The notes: generated by a model from the letters alone, not told the origin. A stretch of 20,536 nucleotides of DNA from a virus (IMGVR_UViG_3300013120_000912:1-20536), one strand, 5' to 3'; shown: positions 4,331-12,040, counted from the stretch's first letter. Made by a program: numbers and translations.

Positions 4331-5058
4331 CAGGTAATGTCCTCAGATTCGGTGAACGACAGGACCAGCGTGTCGGTTCCCTTGGTGTAGCTGCTGACCG
4401 ACAGGCTCTGCGCCGGGCGGGCGTAGGCGGTCAGCGTGATGGTGTCGGTGGCGGCGGTGGATTCGTTCCCGGCGGCATCGACGATGCTGGACTTCACCGG
4501 GTACGTCCCCGGCGGCAGGGGCTTGGAAGTCCATTCGAGCATCTCGCAGTCGAAGCCGAACTCGCCGTAGCCGAAGTTGTAGCCGAAGCCCTTGGCCGCG
4601 AAGCCGTCGAAGCCGAAGCCGCCGTAGCCGAAGTGATAGCCGACCCCGACGCCTCGTCCGCCCCGGCGGATAAGCCGGTCGTGGGCCAGGATGGTCGCCT
4701 CCCCGTCGCCCGCGTCGCCCCGGTACACTCGCCAGCGGTCGCCGGGCCGGAAGGGGGCGATCGTCTCGGCCATGCGAACCCGCAGGCGGTTGGCCGTGGC
4801 GTCCGGGAAGGCGTCGGAAAAGTAGTTCCTGCGGGCGTCGGCCGCATCCACCGCCAGCAGGAACAGCGTGTCGCATGGGTCGGCGGTCGGCAGCGTGACG
4901 GTCCACCGGTCCGCCGCGGCGGACTGCCACGCGGCGAGGGAGCCGTTGACGTAGCACTGCAGCAGCTTGTCGGCGTTCGTGTTGGCCACGCGCAGCATGA
5001 CCCCGCCGTCATACCGGACGACCTCCAGAACGGTAATCCCCGATTCGGTGTAGCTCAT
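4330..5058 (-). CDS. Tail adhesin-like protein with duplicated Gly/aromatic motif and Ig-like domain
   Basis: The product has 242 residues. Residues 1-115 are beta-rich (LLQCYVNGSLAAWQ, then WTVTLPTADPCDTLFLLAVD). Residues 140-170 contain two copies of GY[H/N]FGYG[G/E]FGFD spaced 19 residues apart. The C-terminal part (PPGTYPVKSSIVDAAGNESTA) has the look of a bacterial Ig-like domain. Gly- and aromatic-rich loops are known in receptor-binding tips of some phages, such as T-even gp38 adhesins, so surface recognition is a reasonable inference. It overlaps the upstream gene by 4 bases (ATGA) and the downstream gene by 1 base. Confidence 0.6.
   Translation of the reverse strand: MSYTESGITVLEVVRYDGGVMLRVANTNADKLLQCYVNGSLAAWQSAAADRWTVTLPTADPCDTLFLLAVDAADARRNYFSDAFPDATANRLRVRMAETIAPFRPGDRWRVYRGDAGDGEATILAHDRLIRRGGRGVGVGYHFGYGGFGFDGFAAKGFGYNFGYGEFGFDCEMLEWTSKPLPPGTYPVKSSIVDAAGNESTAATDTITLTAYARPAQSLSVSSYTKGTDTLVLSFTESEDIT
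4549..4641 (-). repeat. Tandem-like repeat encoding Gly/Tyr/Phe motif
   Basis: The DNA repeats GTAGCCGAAG-type units. The two longest copies encode the 12-residue motif GYxFGYGxFGFD at residues 140-151 and 159-170 of the adhesin-like protein, 57 bases apart. This kind of internal repeat can expand or contract by recombination and so change a binding surface. Confidence 0.6.
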
Positions 5059-5462
5059 GGCACCAGTTGAAGCAGTTGGGCGTGGACGGGCAGGTAGGCC
5101 GTGTAGGTGCTATCGCCCGTCTTGGCGACCTGGACGGCACCGTGCGTGTAGGATTGGAGGATGCAGTGGTCGTAGTCTTCCCCGTCGGTGCCGGTGAAGG
5201 TGGCCACGGTGTCCCCGTCGGCCAGGGCTTCGCGCTGGCGGAAGGCGTTCATGACGGCGGCCCTGGCGGCCGTGGCGGAGGCGCCGGTGGCGGTCAGCAG
5301 GCCGTCGGCGGCGAGGGCCCGGCCGCCGGTGCCGTGGGGCTGGGCGTAGAGCCCGTTGCAGCCGGGGACGGCCTCGGTGTAGGCCCGCGCTTCCCGGCAG
5401 CCGATGCGGTTGTGTGCGGCGGCTGCAGTCAGCGCGGTGTTGTCGAAGGTGGGGTTAGCCAT
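5055..5462 (-). CDS. Phage structural hypothetical protein
   Basis: The product has 135 residues and begins MANPTFDNTALTAAAAHNRI. Alanine-rich helices fill the first 75 residues. A beta-rich C-terminal part (ATFTGTDGEDYDHCILQSY, then DSTYTAYLPVHAQLLQLVP) follows. I do not recognise a family. Its position between the tail-tube-like gene and the adhesin-like gene suggests a tail tip or baseplate component. Its last four bases overlap the next start (ATGA). The leader from the preceding gene is only 9 bases. Confidence 0.55.
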   Translation of the reverse strand: MANPTFDNTALTAAAAHNRIGCREARAYTEAVPGCNGLYAQPHGTGGRALAADGLLTATGASATAARAAVMNAFRQREALADGDTVATFTGTDGEDYDHCILQSYTHGAVQVAKTGDSTYTAYLPVHAQLLQLVP

Positions 5463-5471
5463 CAGGATTCT

Positions 5472-5945
5472 CTACAGCCGGCCGATTCGCGAGGCGGCGT
5501 TGCCGGCCCGGTCGGCGGGCGTGGTCATGTACTGCACGCCGATGTGGATGATGTTCGCGGCGGGGAGGGGGGCCGGCGGCGCCGCCATGTCGGCCCGCTC
5601 CGGCACAGGCGCCGCCCGGGCCATGGCCCGGGTGGGATCGGCAACGTCGGGGGCGGGCGCCGTCAGCGGCCCCGGCGGCGGCGTGGCAGCGGCAGGGGCA
5701 TCGGCAGACCCGGGCGACTCGATCCCCGTGGCGGCTTGGGCGCCGGCCGCCTCGTCGACGGCCGCGACCGCCGGCGAGGACGCCTTATCTCCCAGCGCCG
5801 GCTTCCGGGCCGACAGGATCGACCGTACGGCATGGCGGATCGAGCCACGCCACCCCGCGGCGCCAAGCGTGCCTTCGTGGTCGACTCCGAATCGACGGGC
5901 CTCGGCGACCGATGGGGAGAGGTTTCCGTGGAGTTGTGTGCTCAT
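5472..5945 (-). CDS. Ala/Pro-rich protein in the tape-measure position
   Basis: The product has 157 residues. The ATG at 5945 has GGAG ahead and overlaps the previous stop by 4 bases; the longer open frame upstream is a shadow. An N-terminal part (MSTQLHGNLSPSVAEARRFG, then WRGSIRHAVRSIL) is followed by a low-complexity Ala/Pro region at about 60-125 and a conserved-looking end, ANIIHIGVQYMTTPADRAGN. Tape-measure proteins normally follow the tail tube and assembly-chaperone genes and are far longer. This gene sits there but is short and not coiled-coil. It may be a linker or a very reduced tape measure. The function is unknown. Confidence 0.5.
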   Translation of the reverse strand: MSTQLHGNLSPSVAEARRFGVDHEGTLGAAGWRGSIRHAVRSILSARKPALGDKASSPAVAAVDEAAGAQAATGIESPGSADAPAAATPPPGPLTAPAPDVADPTRAMARAAPVPERADMAAPPAPLPAANIIHIGVQYMTTPADRAGNAASRIGRL

Positions 5946-6490
5946 GGCGATCTCCAGAACTGCCACCACCGCTTGGCCGGGGACGGGCGGCCGCGGGAGC
6001 CAATGTCGGCGTCTTGGGCCGGCAGGTCGGTGTGGCCGGTGTGGGCCCACTGCACGATTTGCGGGATCCACTCCGGCAGACGGCCGGGATCGAACCGGAG
6101 CAATCCGGCGATCTCCTGATCGCTCAACTCGTACTGCCGCGCGAGCAGCCTCACCGCCAGTGTGGCGCATCGGCCGAGGAATACCGCGTCGCGCTGGGCC
6201 TCCACCACCAGTGAGGCCCCGACGGGTCGGCCGCAGGTGCGGCAGGTCTTCTCGCCAATGGCCGCGCTGGCCAGGACGGCTCGGGCCTCCGGCCAGGTTT
6301 CTCCCTGCACCGGCTCGACGTGGGCGCCGTGGGAGTCAAAGCGGAAGGTGATCCAGCCCTCTTGCCTCGGAGGGATGGCGAAGGGGACGCCGCCGAGGTG
6401 CAGTTTCGGGCACGTGTCCGGATGCACCGCGCCGGCGCGCCGGCGGGTGGCCTCCAGTTCCTTCAGCCGCTGCAGCTCGGCCGCGCGCAT
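5942..6490 (-). CDS. Phage protein with CxxC, downstream of tail-tube-like gene
   Basis: The product has 182 residues from ATG 6490, coupled to the previous stop by a 1-base overlap. A basic N-terminal helix is followed by a beta segment (EGWITFRFDSHGAHVEPV), a single CRTC (about 84-87) and a helical C-terminal half (LARQYELSDQEIAGLLRFDP, then LPEWIPQIVQWA). It ends in a Trp-rich tail. The position fits a tail assembly chaperone, but no slippery frameshift arrangement is evident. No family was recognised with certainty. Confidence 0.55.
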   Translation of the reverse strand: MRAAELQRLKELEATRRRAGAVHPDTCPKLHLGGVPFAIPPRQEGWITFRFDSHGAHVEPVQGETWPEARAVLASAAIGEKTCRTCGRPVGASLVVEAQRDAVFLGRCATLAVRLLARQYELSDQEIAGLLRFDPGRLPEWIPQIVQWAHTGHTDLPAQDADIGSRGRPSPAKRWWQFWRSP

Positions 6491-6870
6491 CAACTGACCT
6501 GCGGGGCCGACTCGGCGACAAACGACAGCGTCGCGGCCGAGGCGGCATCGCGCCCGACGACGCCGTCCCACGGGCCGATCGAGCAGTTGGCGATGGTGAC
6601 GGTCTTGTCGGCGGCGCCCTTGACGTCCTGCCAAACGAAGCTGAGCGTGCCGGAGCTGCCGGCGGCCGCGGCGGCCTGCGTGGGGTCTACCAGCGTAATC
6701 GTCCCGCCGGTGCGGCCGGTTGTGTAGCGGGCCACGCTCTCGTGCGTGTCGTCGTCGGCCGCGGCGTGGATCTCGCCGAACCGCTGGGCCACCGTAACCG
6801 ACGCCACACCGGTAATGGGCGTGCTGCCGATCTGGACGGACTTGGGGTTGTGGTAGACGTTGAATGCCAT
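6490..6870 (-). CDS. Probable tail tube protein
   Basis: The product has 126 residues. It begins MAFNVYHNPKSVQIGSTPIT, then GVASVTVAQRFGEIHAAADD, and has a central strand GGTITLVDPTQ and the end SAATLSFVAES. Alternating beta strands with an exposed N-terminal arm and this length are what is expected of small tail tube or major tail proteins. An AAGGAGTTCC ribosome binding site is present close to the ATG. The assignment is by fold pattern and position; sequence identity to a named family is not claimed. Confidence 0.55.
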   Translation of the reverse strand: MAFNVYHNPKSVQIGSTPITGVASVTVAQRFGEIHAAADDDTHESVARYTTGRTGGTITLVDPTQAAAAAGSSGTLSFVWQDVKGAADKTVTIANCSIGPWDGVVGRDAASAATLSFVAESAPQVS

Positions 6871-6904
6871 GGAGGAACTCCTTGCGGGGCTTTCGGCGAG
6901 CGGG

Positions 6905-7408
6905 TTAGTGCGATGTTCCGTCGGCCAAGGTATACGACACCGTCAACGGCAGGGCGACGACCACCCACGGGGCCGCTTCGCCGGCGTCGATCCGCGGGGA
7001 ACCCCATTGCAGCCTGTCGCGCCAGTGCCGGCCGTCGCCCCAATAATGCGCCGCCGACGGGGGGGACGCCTCGATCGCGTTCTTGGCCGCGTTGGCCAGA
7101 CGCAGGGCTTCGCGGACGCGGTCGGCCTGGTCGGCCCCGCGGGGGCTCACCTTGCCCGCCAGGGTCAGCGCCACCGAGACCGCACACCCGCGAATGCTCT
7201 CGGGGGATTCATCTTCGATACTCTCGACGTAGCGTACGATCGCGATGGGGTGGTCGCCGCGGAACTGGGCCTCCCTCGCCTGATCGGCCGCGACGGCGAC
7301 GGTGACCTGCTTGAACACGGTCGCGCCGCCCACGGTGGCGCCGGCCAGCGCCGCGCTGAGGTCGTCAATGATGTCCCAGTCTTTGTTGGCTACGGTAATT
7401 GCCGTCAT
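6905..7408 (-). CDS. Probable tail completion/terminator-type protein
   Basis: The product has 167 residues. It begins with MTAITVANKDWDIIDDLSAA, a helix, and continues with beta strands typical of tail terminator or minor tail proteins: IAIVRYVESI, RGCAVSVALTLAGKV and a final VVVALPLTVSYTLAD. In tailed phages such a gene directly precedes the tail tube gene, as it does here, with 34 bases between. The fold is inferred from length, strand pattern and gene order. Confidence 0.5.
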   Translation of the reverse strand: MTAITVANKDWDIIDDLSAALAGATVGGATVFKQVTVAVAADQAREAQFRGDHPIAIVRYVESIEDESPESIRGCAVSVALTLAGKVSPRGADQADRVREALRLANAAKNAIEASPPSAAHYWGDGRHWRDRLQWGSPRIDAGEAAPWVVVALPLTVSYTLADGTSH

Positions 7409-7615
7409 GGAGGGGATCCCGCTTCAGGTCAAGTGCACGCGGATCGCGGCCGGGCTTAGAGCAACTCAAGTTTGATCTGCCGCATTCATGCTGCCTGTGG
7501 CGTCGGCTGGCGGCGTCACGCTGCATCGACAACCCTATTGGGTTGCCTGCTTTGCGTTCCTTGCCAGCCTCCTCCTCGGCGACGCCTGAATACGACATCT
7601 CAATCTCTTATTGCT
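7409..7615. other. 207-base gap between appendage and tail genes
   Basis: Among densely overlapping genes this gap is exceptional. It holds a small perfect hairpin, CAACCC (7530-7535) and GGGTTG (7540-7545) around TATT, with no T-run. An open frame on the minus strand from 7598 has no good ribosome binding site and reads like shadow coding. It could be the site of a lost gene, an internal promoter or a processing region. No convincing -10/-35 pair was found. Confidence 0.45.
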
Positions 7616-8467
7616 CTAGGCCCTGGCAGGCCGGTGGCTGCTGGTCGCGCCGCGGGCGGCTGCGTTGTCGCCCGAGCCGCTCTTGACGGCCAGGACCAGC
7701 GAGGTCAGCGCCCGCTGGTATTCGGCGTTGTGATAGTCGCGAAGTTCGCTGTAGGCCGTCTCGGACGCCCGCTGGTGCTCCCGGCCCAGGGCAATCGCCA
7801 GCGCCCTATGAGCACAGCCGATGCGAAGCTGGCCGGGGTTGGCGATGCGGCGGAGGTCGGGGTAGTTGCGGGATGCGTCGGTGATGAACCACGCCTCGGC
7901 CGACCCGTGGCCGCCGAGCTCATCTTTGAACATCTTGGCCACCGCCCCTAGCACGTCTTCCCCGGCGAAACGGATGAACTCGGCCATGCCGTAGGTGCTG
8001 TCGTAGCCGTTCAGGTCGTCGATGGCGTCCCAGAGGGAATCGAGGTCTTCATCCACGCACAAGGCCACTTGTACGGGAACATTCGCGTCATTGGTGTACT
8101 GGTGAATCCAGAACGAACCGGAAAGGCCGCTGGAGTTGGACTGGCTCAAGGTAACTTCGGCGGCGTTGGTTCCCGTCCCATCCGTCGAAGACACGTCGGC
8201 CGTACCCGTGGCGACCGCATTCCCCGAGGCCAAACCGTCATCCTTGTACAGCGTGGCGGTGGCCGTGTCGCCGCTCTTGGTCATCTTCAGCCACAGGACG
8301 CCGCTGTCGGTGTTCTGGCCGTCCTCCTTGGTCTTGATGCCGGTCAGCCGCCAGCGGGAGGTGTGGAAATTACTGCGGTCCTCGTAGGAAATGACCGACT
8401 CCCATCGGCGGGCGAACGGGGCGGACCCGGAAGCGGCTGTACCCGTATGCGTTGAAGAGGTTGCCAT
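7616..8467 (-). CDS. Phage appendage hypothetical protein
   Basis: The product has 283 residues from ATG 8467, coupled by TAATG to the preceding gene. The first 150 residues are beta-rich (WRLTGIKTKEDGQNTDSGVL, then WLKMTKSGDTATATLYKDDG). A middle and C-terminal helical region follows (SLWDAIDDLNGYDSTYGMAE, then YSELRDYHNAEYQRALTSLV) with a basic disordered end. It is probably part of the tail fibre or spike assembly encoded by the two preceding genes. The family was not recognised. Confidence 0.55.
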   Translation of the reverse strand: MATSSTHTGTAASGSAPFARRWESVISYEDRSNFHTSRWRLTGIKTKEDGQNTDSGVLWLKMTKSGDTATATLYKDDGLASGNAVATGTADVSSTDGTGTNAAEVTLSQSNSSGLSGSFWIHQYTNDANVPVQVALCVDEDLDSLWDAIDDLNGYDSTYGMAEFIRFAGEDVLGAVAKMFKDELGGHGSAEAWFITDASRNYPDLRRIANPGQLRIGCAHRALAIALGREHQRASETAYSELRDYHNAEYQRALTSLVLAVKSGSGDNAAARGATSSHRPARA

Positions 8468-9342
8468 TAGCTGCTCACCGTCAATGTCGCGGGGTTCGTG
8501 AAGTTGTAACCGGACAACTGCTGCCACAGGTAGTACGTGCCGGCGTCCAGCATGAACGTCGCCTGGCCGTTGGCGTCGGTGGTCAGTGTGCCGGCGACGA
8601 TGTTGCTGCCGCCCTCGTCGGAGGTCACCCATACCTCCGCGCCGTCCAGGGCGTTGGAGTCCCCATCCTGGATGGTCACCGTGTAGCTGATGGCCCCGGA
8701 GCCCTGCACGGTGATGGCGTCAACTTGGTCGGACAAGGTTTCCAGCGTGTCGCCGTCGGCGCCCACGCGGGCAATCTGCGTGGCACCGGTGTCGGCGGAG
8801 GAGACCGGGAAGGCGGTGGACTCGTCGAACTTGGCGCTGGTGATGGCGTCGTCGGCCAATACCACGCCGTCGCTTCCCGTGTCCGCCAAGATAAGGTCAA
8901 CGTCCGTCCAGAGCTGCTGCCCCGCCTTGCCCGCGTCGGTGTGCCCTGTCGCCGTCTCGTCCCATACAGCATCGGCGATCTCGGCGGCGCCGAGGTCCTC
9001 GATCAGGCTGACTTCCAGCCGTCCAACCTGGCGTTCGCTGCCGTCCTGAACGATCAACGTCACGGCCGCCACGCCGGAGGCAAAGGCCGCGTCGGGCCAA
9101 TCCACACGGTATTCCCCCTTGGCGTGGCTCGAATCGAGTTCGATGGCCTTGTTGGCGCCGTAGGCGCTGTCCACCTGCGCCAGGGCCGTCGCGTTGGTAT
9201 CCACTATCGCCGCACCTGGACGACAATACACAAGGTCCAGGTCGGTAATCGTCGCCCCGGTCAGTGGCCCGTTGGTCGTCGGGTCCACCAGGCCCATCAC
9301 CAGGGAAACATTAGTTGAGGCTTTGGGAATTGTCACGCTCAC
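8467..9342 (-). CDS. Tail fibre-like protein with DAVWDE motif and Ig-like C-terminal domain
   Basis: The product has 291 residues. Residues 1-115 form a beta-rich domain (GATITDLDLVYCRPGA, then KGEYRVDWPDAAF). Residues 121-145 carry EIADAVWDETATGHTDAGKAG, a motif I know from many phage tail fibre proteins. A linker follows, and the C-terminal domain (about 225-290, including TTDANGQATFMLDAGTYYLW) resembles carboxypeptidase-regulatory-like or Ig-like beta sandwiches. The inferred role is a structural fibre component or connector to the spike encoded upstream. There are three bases between the spike stop and this ATG. Confidence 0.65.
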   Translation of the reverse strand: MSVTIPKASTNVSLVMGLVDPTTNGPLTGATITDLDLVYCRPGAAIVDTNATALAQVDSAYGANKAIELDSSHAKGEYRVDWPDAAFASGVAAVTLIVQDGSERQVGRLEVSLIEDLGAAEIADAVWDETATGHTDAGKAGQQLWTDVDLILADTGSDGVVLADDAITSAKFDESTAFPVSSADTGATQIARVGADGDTLETLSDQVDAITVQGSGAISYTVTIQDGDSNALDGAEVWVTSDEGGSNIVAGTLTTDANGQATFMLDAGTYYLWQQLSGYNFTNPATLTVSS

Positions 9343-9345
9343 GGC

Positions 9346-10683
9346 TTATCCTTTCGGCCCCACGAGGGGCAGCGTCGGCAGCCCGGCGGCGAAGCGGGCG
9401 GTGTTAAGCCCGTCGAGCATGGTCATCGGCTGGCGGTAGGCGGCGGCGCCAAGGGCGAGTGTGTACTTGTTGCTGCTTTGGTCTTCGTACCCCTCGACGA
9501 CCGAACCCGGCGCTCCCGCTGTAATGTCCCGCGTCGTGACCCCTTGCCAGTTGGGATAGGCGGTGTCACCGGTGACGGCGCTTCCATTCTGGTCGCCGTA
9601 GTAGTTCCACAGGTCACCCACGAAGGCGTTGTCCGCCAGCAGGCCGGCGGCCGTGTTGTTCGTCAATCGACAGCCCACAACCGAGCCGTTGGTAAACACC
9701 TTCACCCCGTAGCCGTTGGAGTCGCAGACGCACTGGGCGACGTGGACGCCGCTGGCCCCCGAGATGCCCGCGTCGGCGTTGCCGTAGGCCGCGCAGCCCC
9801 ACAGAAGGCACCCGTTCTCCGTGCGGAAGCCCCGCCCCCCGGCGGTTTGATTGTCCGAGGCGGTCGACAGCAGGATCGTCGAGTACTGCCAGCCCGTCGT
9901 CTGGCCGACGGCGTTGTCGTTGCCGTCCAGGTGGCAGCCGAGGATCAGGGAGAAGTAGAAGTACTTGCTCGACCCGATCGCCCGGCCGATGCCGACGGCG
10001 TTGTTGTAGATGTCGCAGTCGACGATGTGCCAGGTGTAGACGTTGGCCGTGTTGGACAGCCCCACGCCCGCGTCGGTCATCGAATGGATCGCGAAGTGCT
10101 CCAGCGTGAAGCTGTCCTTATCGTCGATGCGGATGCCGCAGGCGGCCAACGAGTTGCCGTCCAGTTCCGCCCGGTCGCCGGCCGTCACGTTCCAATCGGC
10201 GTCGGTGCCGATCAGGCGGATCGGCTGCCCGGCGGCCATGTCGCCCTCGTTGGTGTCGACCCAGATGCCTTCGGCGTCGGAGCTGCCGATTGTCCGCTGC
10301 TCGGCGGCGTCGGTGTTATTGACCCCGTTGCCATCATTGATGTCCGACTCGTCGAAGCCGGCATCGAGCCAGATCAGGATGTCGTCGTTGTCGATGATCT
10401 CCACGATGACGCCCTGCCATTCGTTGCCGGTGTTGTAGTCCTGGACGGCGTCCCCGATGCTCCACGCCATGACGGCGCCGAGGCTGAGGTGGACGAGCCT
10501 GCTCAGGTCGCCGGTCCCCTTGACGTACAGCGTGTCGTCGGCGGCGAGGGCCGTCGCGTTGCCGGTGCCGCGAATGGCGGCCTGCAGCCCGGCCGGGCCG
10601 GTCAACTTGTTCGTCGTGCCGTCGGCGCCGGTGCGATCGGCGAAGGTGCCTTCCGACAGGTCGCAGTAGTAGGTGTTACCCAT
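9346..10683 (-). CDS. Right-handed beta-helix tail spike candidate
   Basis: The product has 445 residues. An N-terminal part (YYCDLSEGTFADRTGADGTT, then GLQAAIRGTGNAT) resembles a head-binding segment. Residues from about 170 to 345 show repeated short rungs of Asn, Gly and aliphatic residues (FTLEHFAIHSMTDAGVGLSN, HIVDCDIYNNAVGIG, CVCDSNGYGVKVFTNGS, CRLTNNTAAGLLADN), the pattern of pectate-lyase-type beta helices. Phage spikes with this fold bind and often cut surface polysaccharide. A catalytic pair cannot be assigned by eye. It starts 8 bases inside the preceding gene (ATGGGTAA). Confidence 0.7.
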   Translation of the reverse strand: MGNTYYCDLSEGTFADRTGADGTTNKLTGPAGLQAAIRGTGNATALAADDTLYVKGTGDLSRLVHLSLGAVMAWSIGDAVQDYNTGNEWQGVIVEIIDNDDILIWLDAGFDESDINDGNGVNNTDAAEQRTIGSSDAEGIWVDTNEGDMAAGQPIRLIGTDADWNVTAGDRAELDGNSLAACGIRIDDKDSFTLEHFAIHSMTDAGVGLSNTANVYTWHIVDCDIYNNAVGIGRAIGSSKYFYFSLILGCHLDGNDNAVGQTTGWQYSTILLSTASDNQTAGGRGFRTENGCLLWGCAAYGNADAGISGASGVHVAQCVCDSNGYGVKVFTNGSVVGCRLTNNTAAGLLADNAFVGDLWNYYGDQNGSAVTGDTAYPNWQGVTTRDITAGAPGSVVEGYEDQSSNKYTLALGAAAYRQPMTMLDGLNTARFAAGLPTLPLVGPKG

Positions 10684-11011
10684 CGGACACCCCCTCTTCG
10701 ACCGCCTTGGCCGCGACCGCCGCGTCGGTGACTTCGCCCTTGACGCCCCGGCCGACCCACGCGGTCATGGGCTGCTCGACGGAGAGCATCTCGCCGCTCG
10801 GCGGTGAGCCCGTGGTCGGACCTTCCACGTCGACCTCGACGGTCTCGGTCCACCGCAGCCGCTGGCTCCGCTGGCACTTCTCGACCGTCGCGTCGTCGGG
10901 TACCCGGCAGTTGGTCAGGTTGCAGCGGCGGTAGACATTGCCCGCCTGGCCGACGTGGATCGGCGTATTGGGCTCCGCCTGGGCGAAGTTTTTCCGCTCA
11001 TACGTCGGCAT
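10676..11011 (-). CDS. Small phage hypothetical protein
   Basis: The product has 111 residues from ATG 11011, with GGAG about seven bases upstream; the longer open frame is a shadow of the two preceding genes. It contains PIHVGQAGNVYRRCNLTNC and a third cysteine in VEKCQRSQ. The spacing C-x4-C-x10-C could hold metal, but a fourth ligand is unclear. The acidic C-terminus carries VEVDVEGPTTGSPPSG. It overlaps the previous stop by 14 bases and the spike start by 8. The function is unknown. Confidence 0.55.
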   Translation of the reverse strand: MPTYERKNFAQAEPNTPIHVGQAGNVYRRCNLTNCRVPDDATVEKCQRSQRLRWTETVEVDVEGPTTGSPPSGEMLSVEQPMTAWVGRGVKGEVTDAAVAAKAVEEGVSDG

Positions 11012-11234
11012 GGAACATCTCCGCGAAGGTTTGGCAGACCGCGGCCAGGGCCTTGAGGTCGCCGTATTGGGCCAGCAGGGCCAGACGTCGGCCACGGTCC
11101 AACTGCGGCCACACAGATGCGAGCGGGGCCAAATCGGCCGACACGTTGGCCAGCGCCTCGACCGCCTGTCGGCACCCGGCGCTGTCGATGCTGACGGTGT
11201 GCTTGACGACGCGTTGTCGCTTCTGTTTGCCCAC
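10998..11234 (-). CDS. Small helical phage protein
   Basis: The product has 78 residues: a basic N-terminal MGKQKRQRVVKHTVSIDSAG, then helices AVEALANVSADLAPLASVW and RLALLAQYGDLKALAAVCQT. It sits between the GNGPTL protein and the small Cys-containing protein in a run of coupled genes. The size and position suggest a head-tail connector accessory, but no family is recognised. Confidence 0.55.
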   Translation of the reverse strand: MGKQKRQRVVKHTVSIDSAGCRQAVEALANVSADLAPLASVWPQLDRGRRLALLAQYGDLKALAAVCQTFAEMFHADV

Positions 11235-11250
11235 GCCAACTCCTTGGCTG

Positions 11251-11970
11251 TCATCGGCCGGATTGCGGGGACGCCAGGGCGGCCCGCAGGGCTTGCCGCA
11301 ACTCGCCTTGATCGATGCACGGCCACGCGGCGGCGACTTCCCGCAGCGTCACGCCATCGGGTATCGCCTGGGTCACACCGGGAAAGTCTACCTCCAGGCG
11401 AGTCAGTTCCCGCCGCATCCCGTGCAGCGTCAGGCCCGGCTTATGCCTTGGGTTGACGCCGTAGAAATCCGTCCGCTCGCCATCGTAGGCCGCCCCCATG
11501 CCCACGAGGTACACCGGGCGACAGCCGAGGGCCAACGCCCACCGTGCCGCACAACAACCGGTGCTGGCGTTGACGCACAACTCGGTGGGCGTGCTTTGGT
11601 GCGTCAGCGCCGCGTCGCCCACGTGCGTCTTGAGCCCTACGTGGAACGGCCGCCTCGCTACCGAGCGGTCACATACCAGCAGCGCCCCGGAAGCGTCCAT
11701 CATCTCGCCGTAGGCCGGATCGTCACGGGCAACCGAGCCGTCGGCCCAAAGCAGCACCGTGGGCGTGAAGCCGGAGAGCAGGATGCGGTTCACACCGACA
11801 GTGAATTGCCCGGTCAGGCAGTCCAGGTCGTCCACCGGCAGCGTCGGGCCATTGCCCAGGATGAACGCGGGGCGATGGGCCAGACCGTCAACGGGCGGCT
11901 CGGCCGGCCACCTTCTTCGCGGCCCGCTCGTGCATCCGACGGAGGGTTCGTTTCTCGGTGTCGGAAACAT
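11251..11970 (-). CDS. Rossmann-like protein with GNGPTL motif (DUF115/GT42-like)
   Basis: From ATG 11970 the product has 239 residues. The conserved part begins only near residue 33: PAFILGNGPTLPVDDLDCLT, then FTVGVNRILLSGFTPTVLLW, and later NASTGCCAARWALALGCRPV with YLVGMGAAYDGERTDFYG (152-171). This order (GNGPSL-type loop, GVNR strand, then ALxLGCxxxYLVGM and a DFYG loop) resembles DUF115/MptE-like and sialyltransferase-like (GT42) proteins. The possible role is nucleotide-sugar or nucleotide-dependent modification of the virion or cell surface. The start is doubtful: residues 1-29 overlap the 50-codon ORF, and no ATG, GTG or TTG lies in frame between that ORF's stop and the conserved region, only a CTG at 11883. 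Confidence 0.55.
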   Translation of the reverse strand: MFPTPRNEPSVGCTSGPRRRWPAEPPVDGLAHRPAFILGNGPTLPVDDLDCLTGQFTVGVNRILLSGFTPTVLLWADGSVARDDPAYGEMMDASGALLVCDRSVARRPFHVGLKTHVGDAALTHQSTPTELCVNASTGCCAARWALALGCRPVYLVGMGAAYDGERTDFYGVNPRHKPGLTLHGMRRELTRLEVDFPGVTQAIPDGVTLREVAAAWPCIDQGELRQALRAALASPQSGR

Positions 11971-12040
11971 GGCGGATCCGCTGCAGTTGGCGGATGTGTT
12001 CGCCGGCGGTCTTATCAACTATTGTCCTGTTCAGTGGCAC
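11888..12040 (-). CDS. Small basic helical protein, GTG start
   Basis: Fifty codons run from GTG 12040, with AAGGA nine bases upstream, and overlap the previous gene by 26 bases. The product includes TIVDKTAGEHIRQLQRIRH and ends KRTLRRMHERAAKKVAGRAA. It is strongly basic and helical. The residue pattern looks more natural than the competing frame used by the N-terminus of the GNGPTL protein, so this is probably the real use of the DNA. The function is unknown. Confidence 0.5.
   Translation of the reverse strand: MPLNRTIVDKTAGEHIRQLQRIRHVSDTEKRTLRRMHERAAKKVAGRAAR

Noticed and set aside
7365-7598. 77-codon minus-strand frame in the 207-base gap
   Set aside because: Poor ribosome binding site, overlap with the start of the 167-residue gene and an unnatural C-terminal composition. 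It was kept as non-coding gap.
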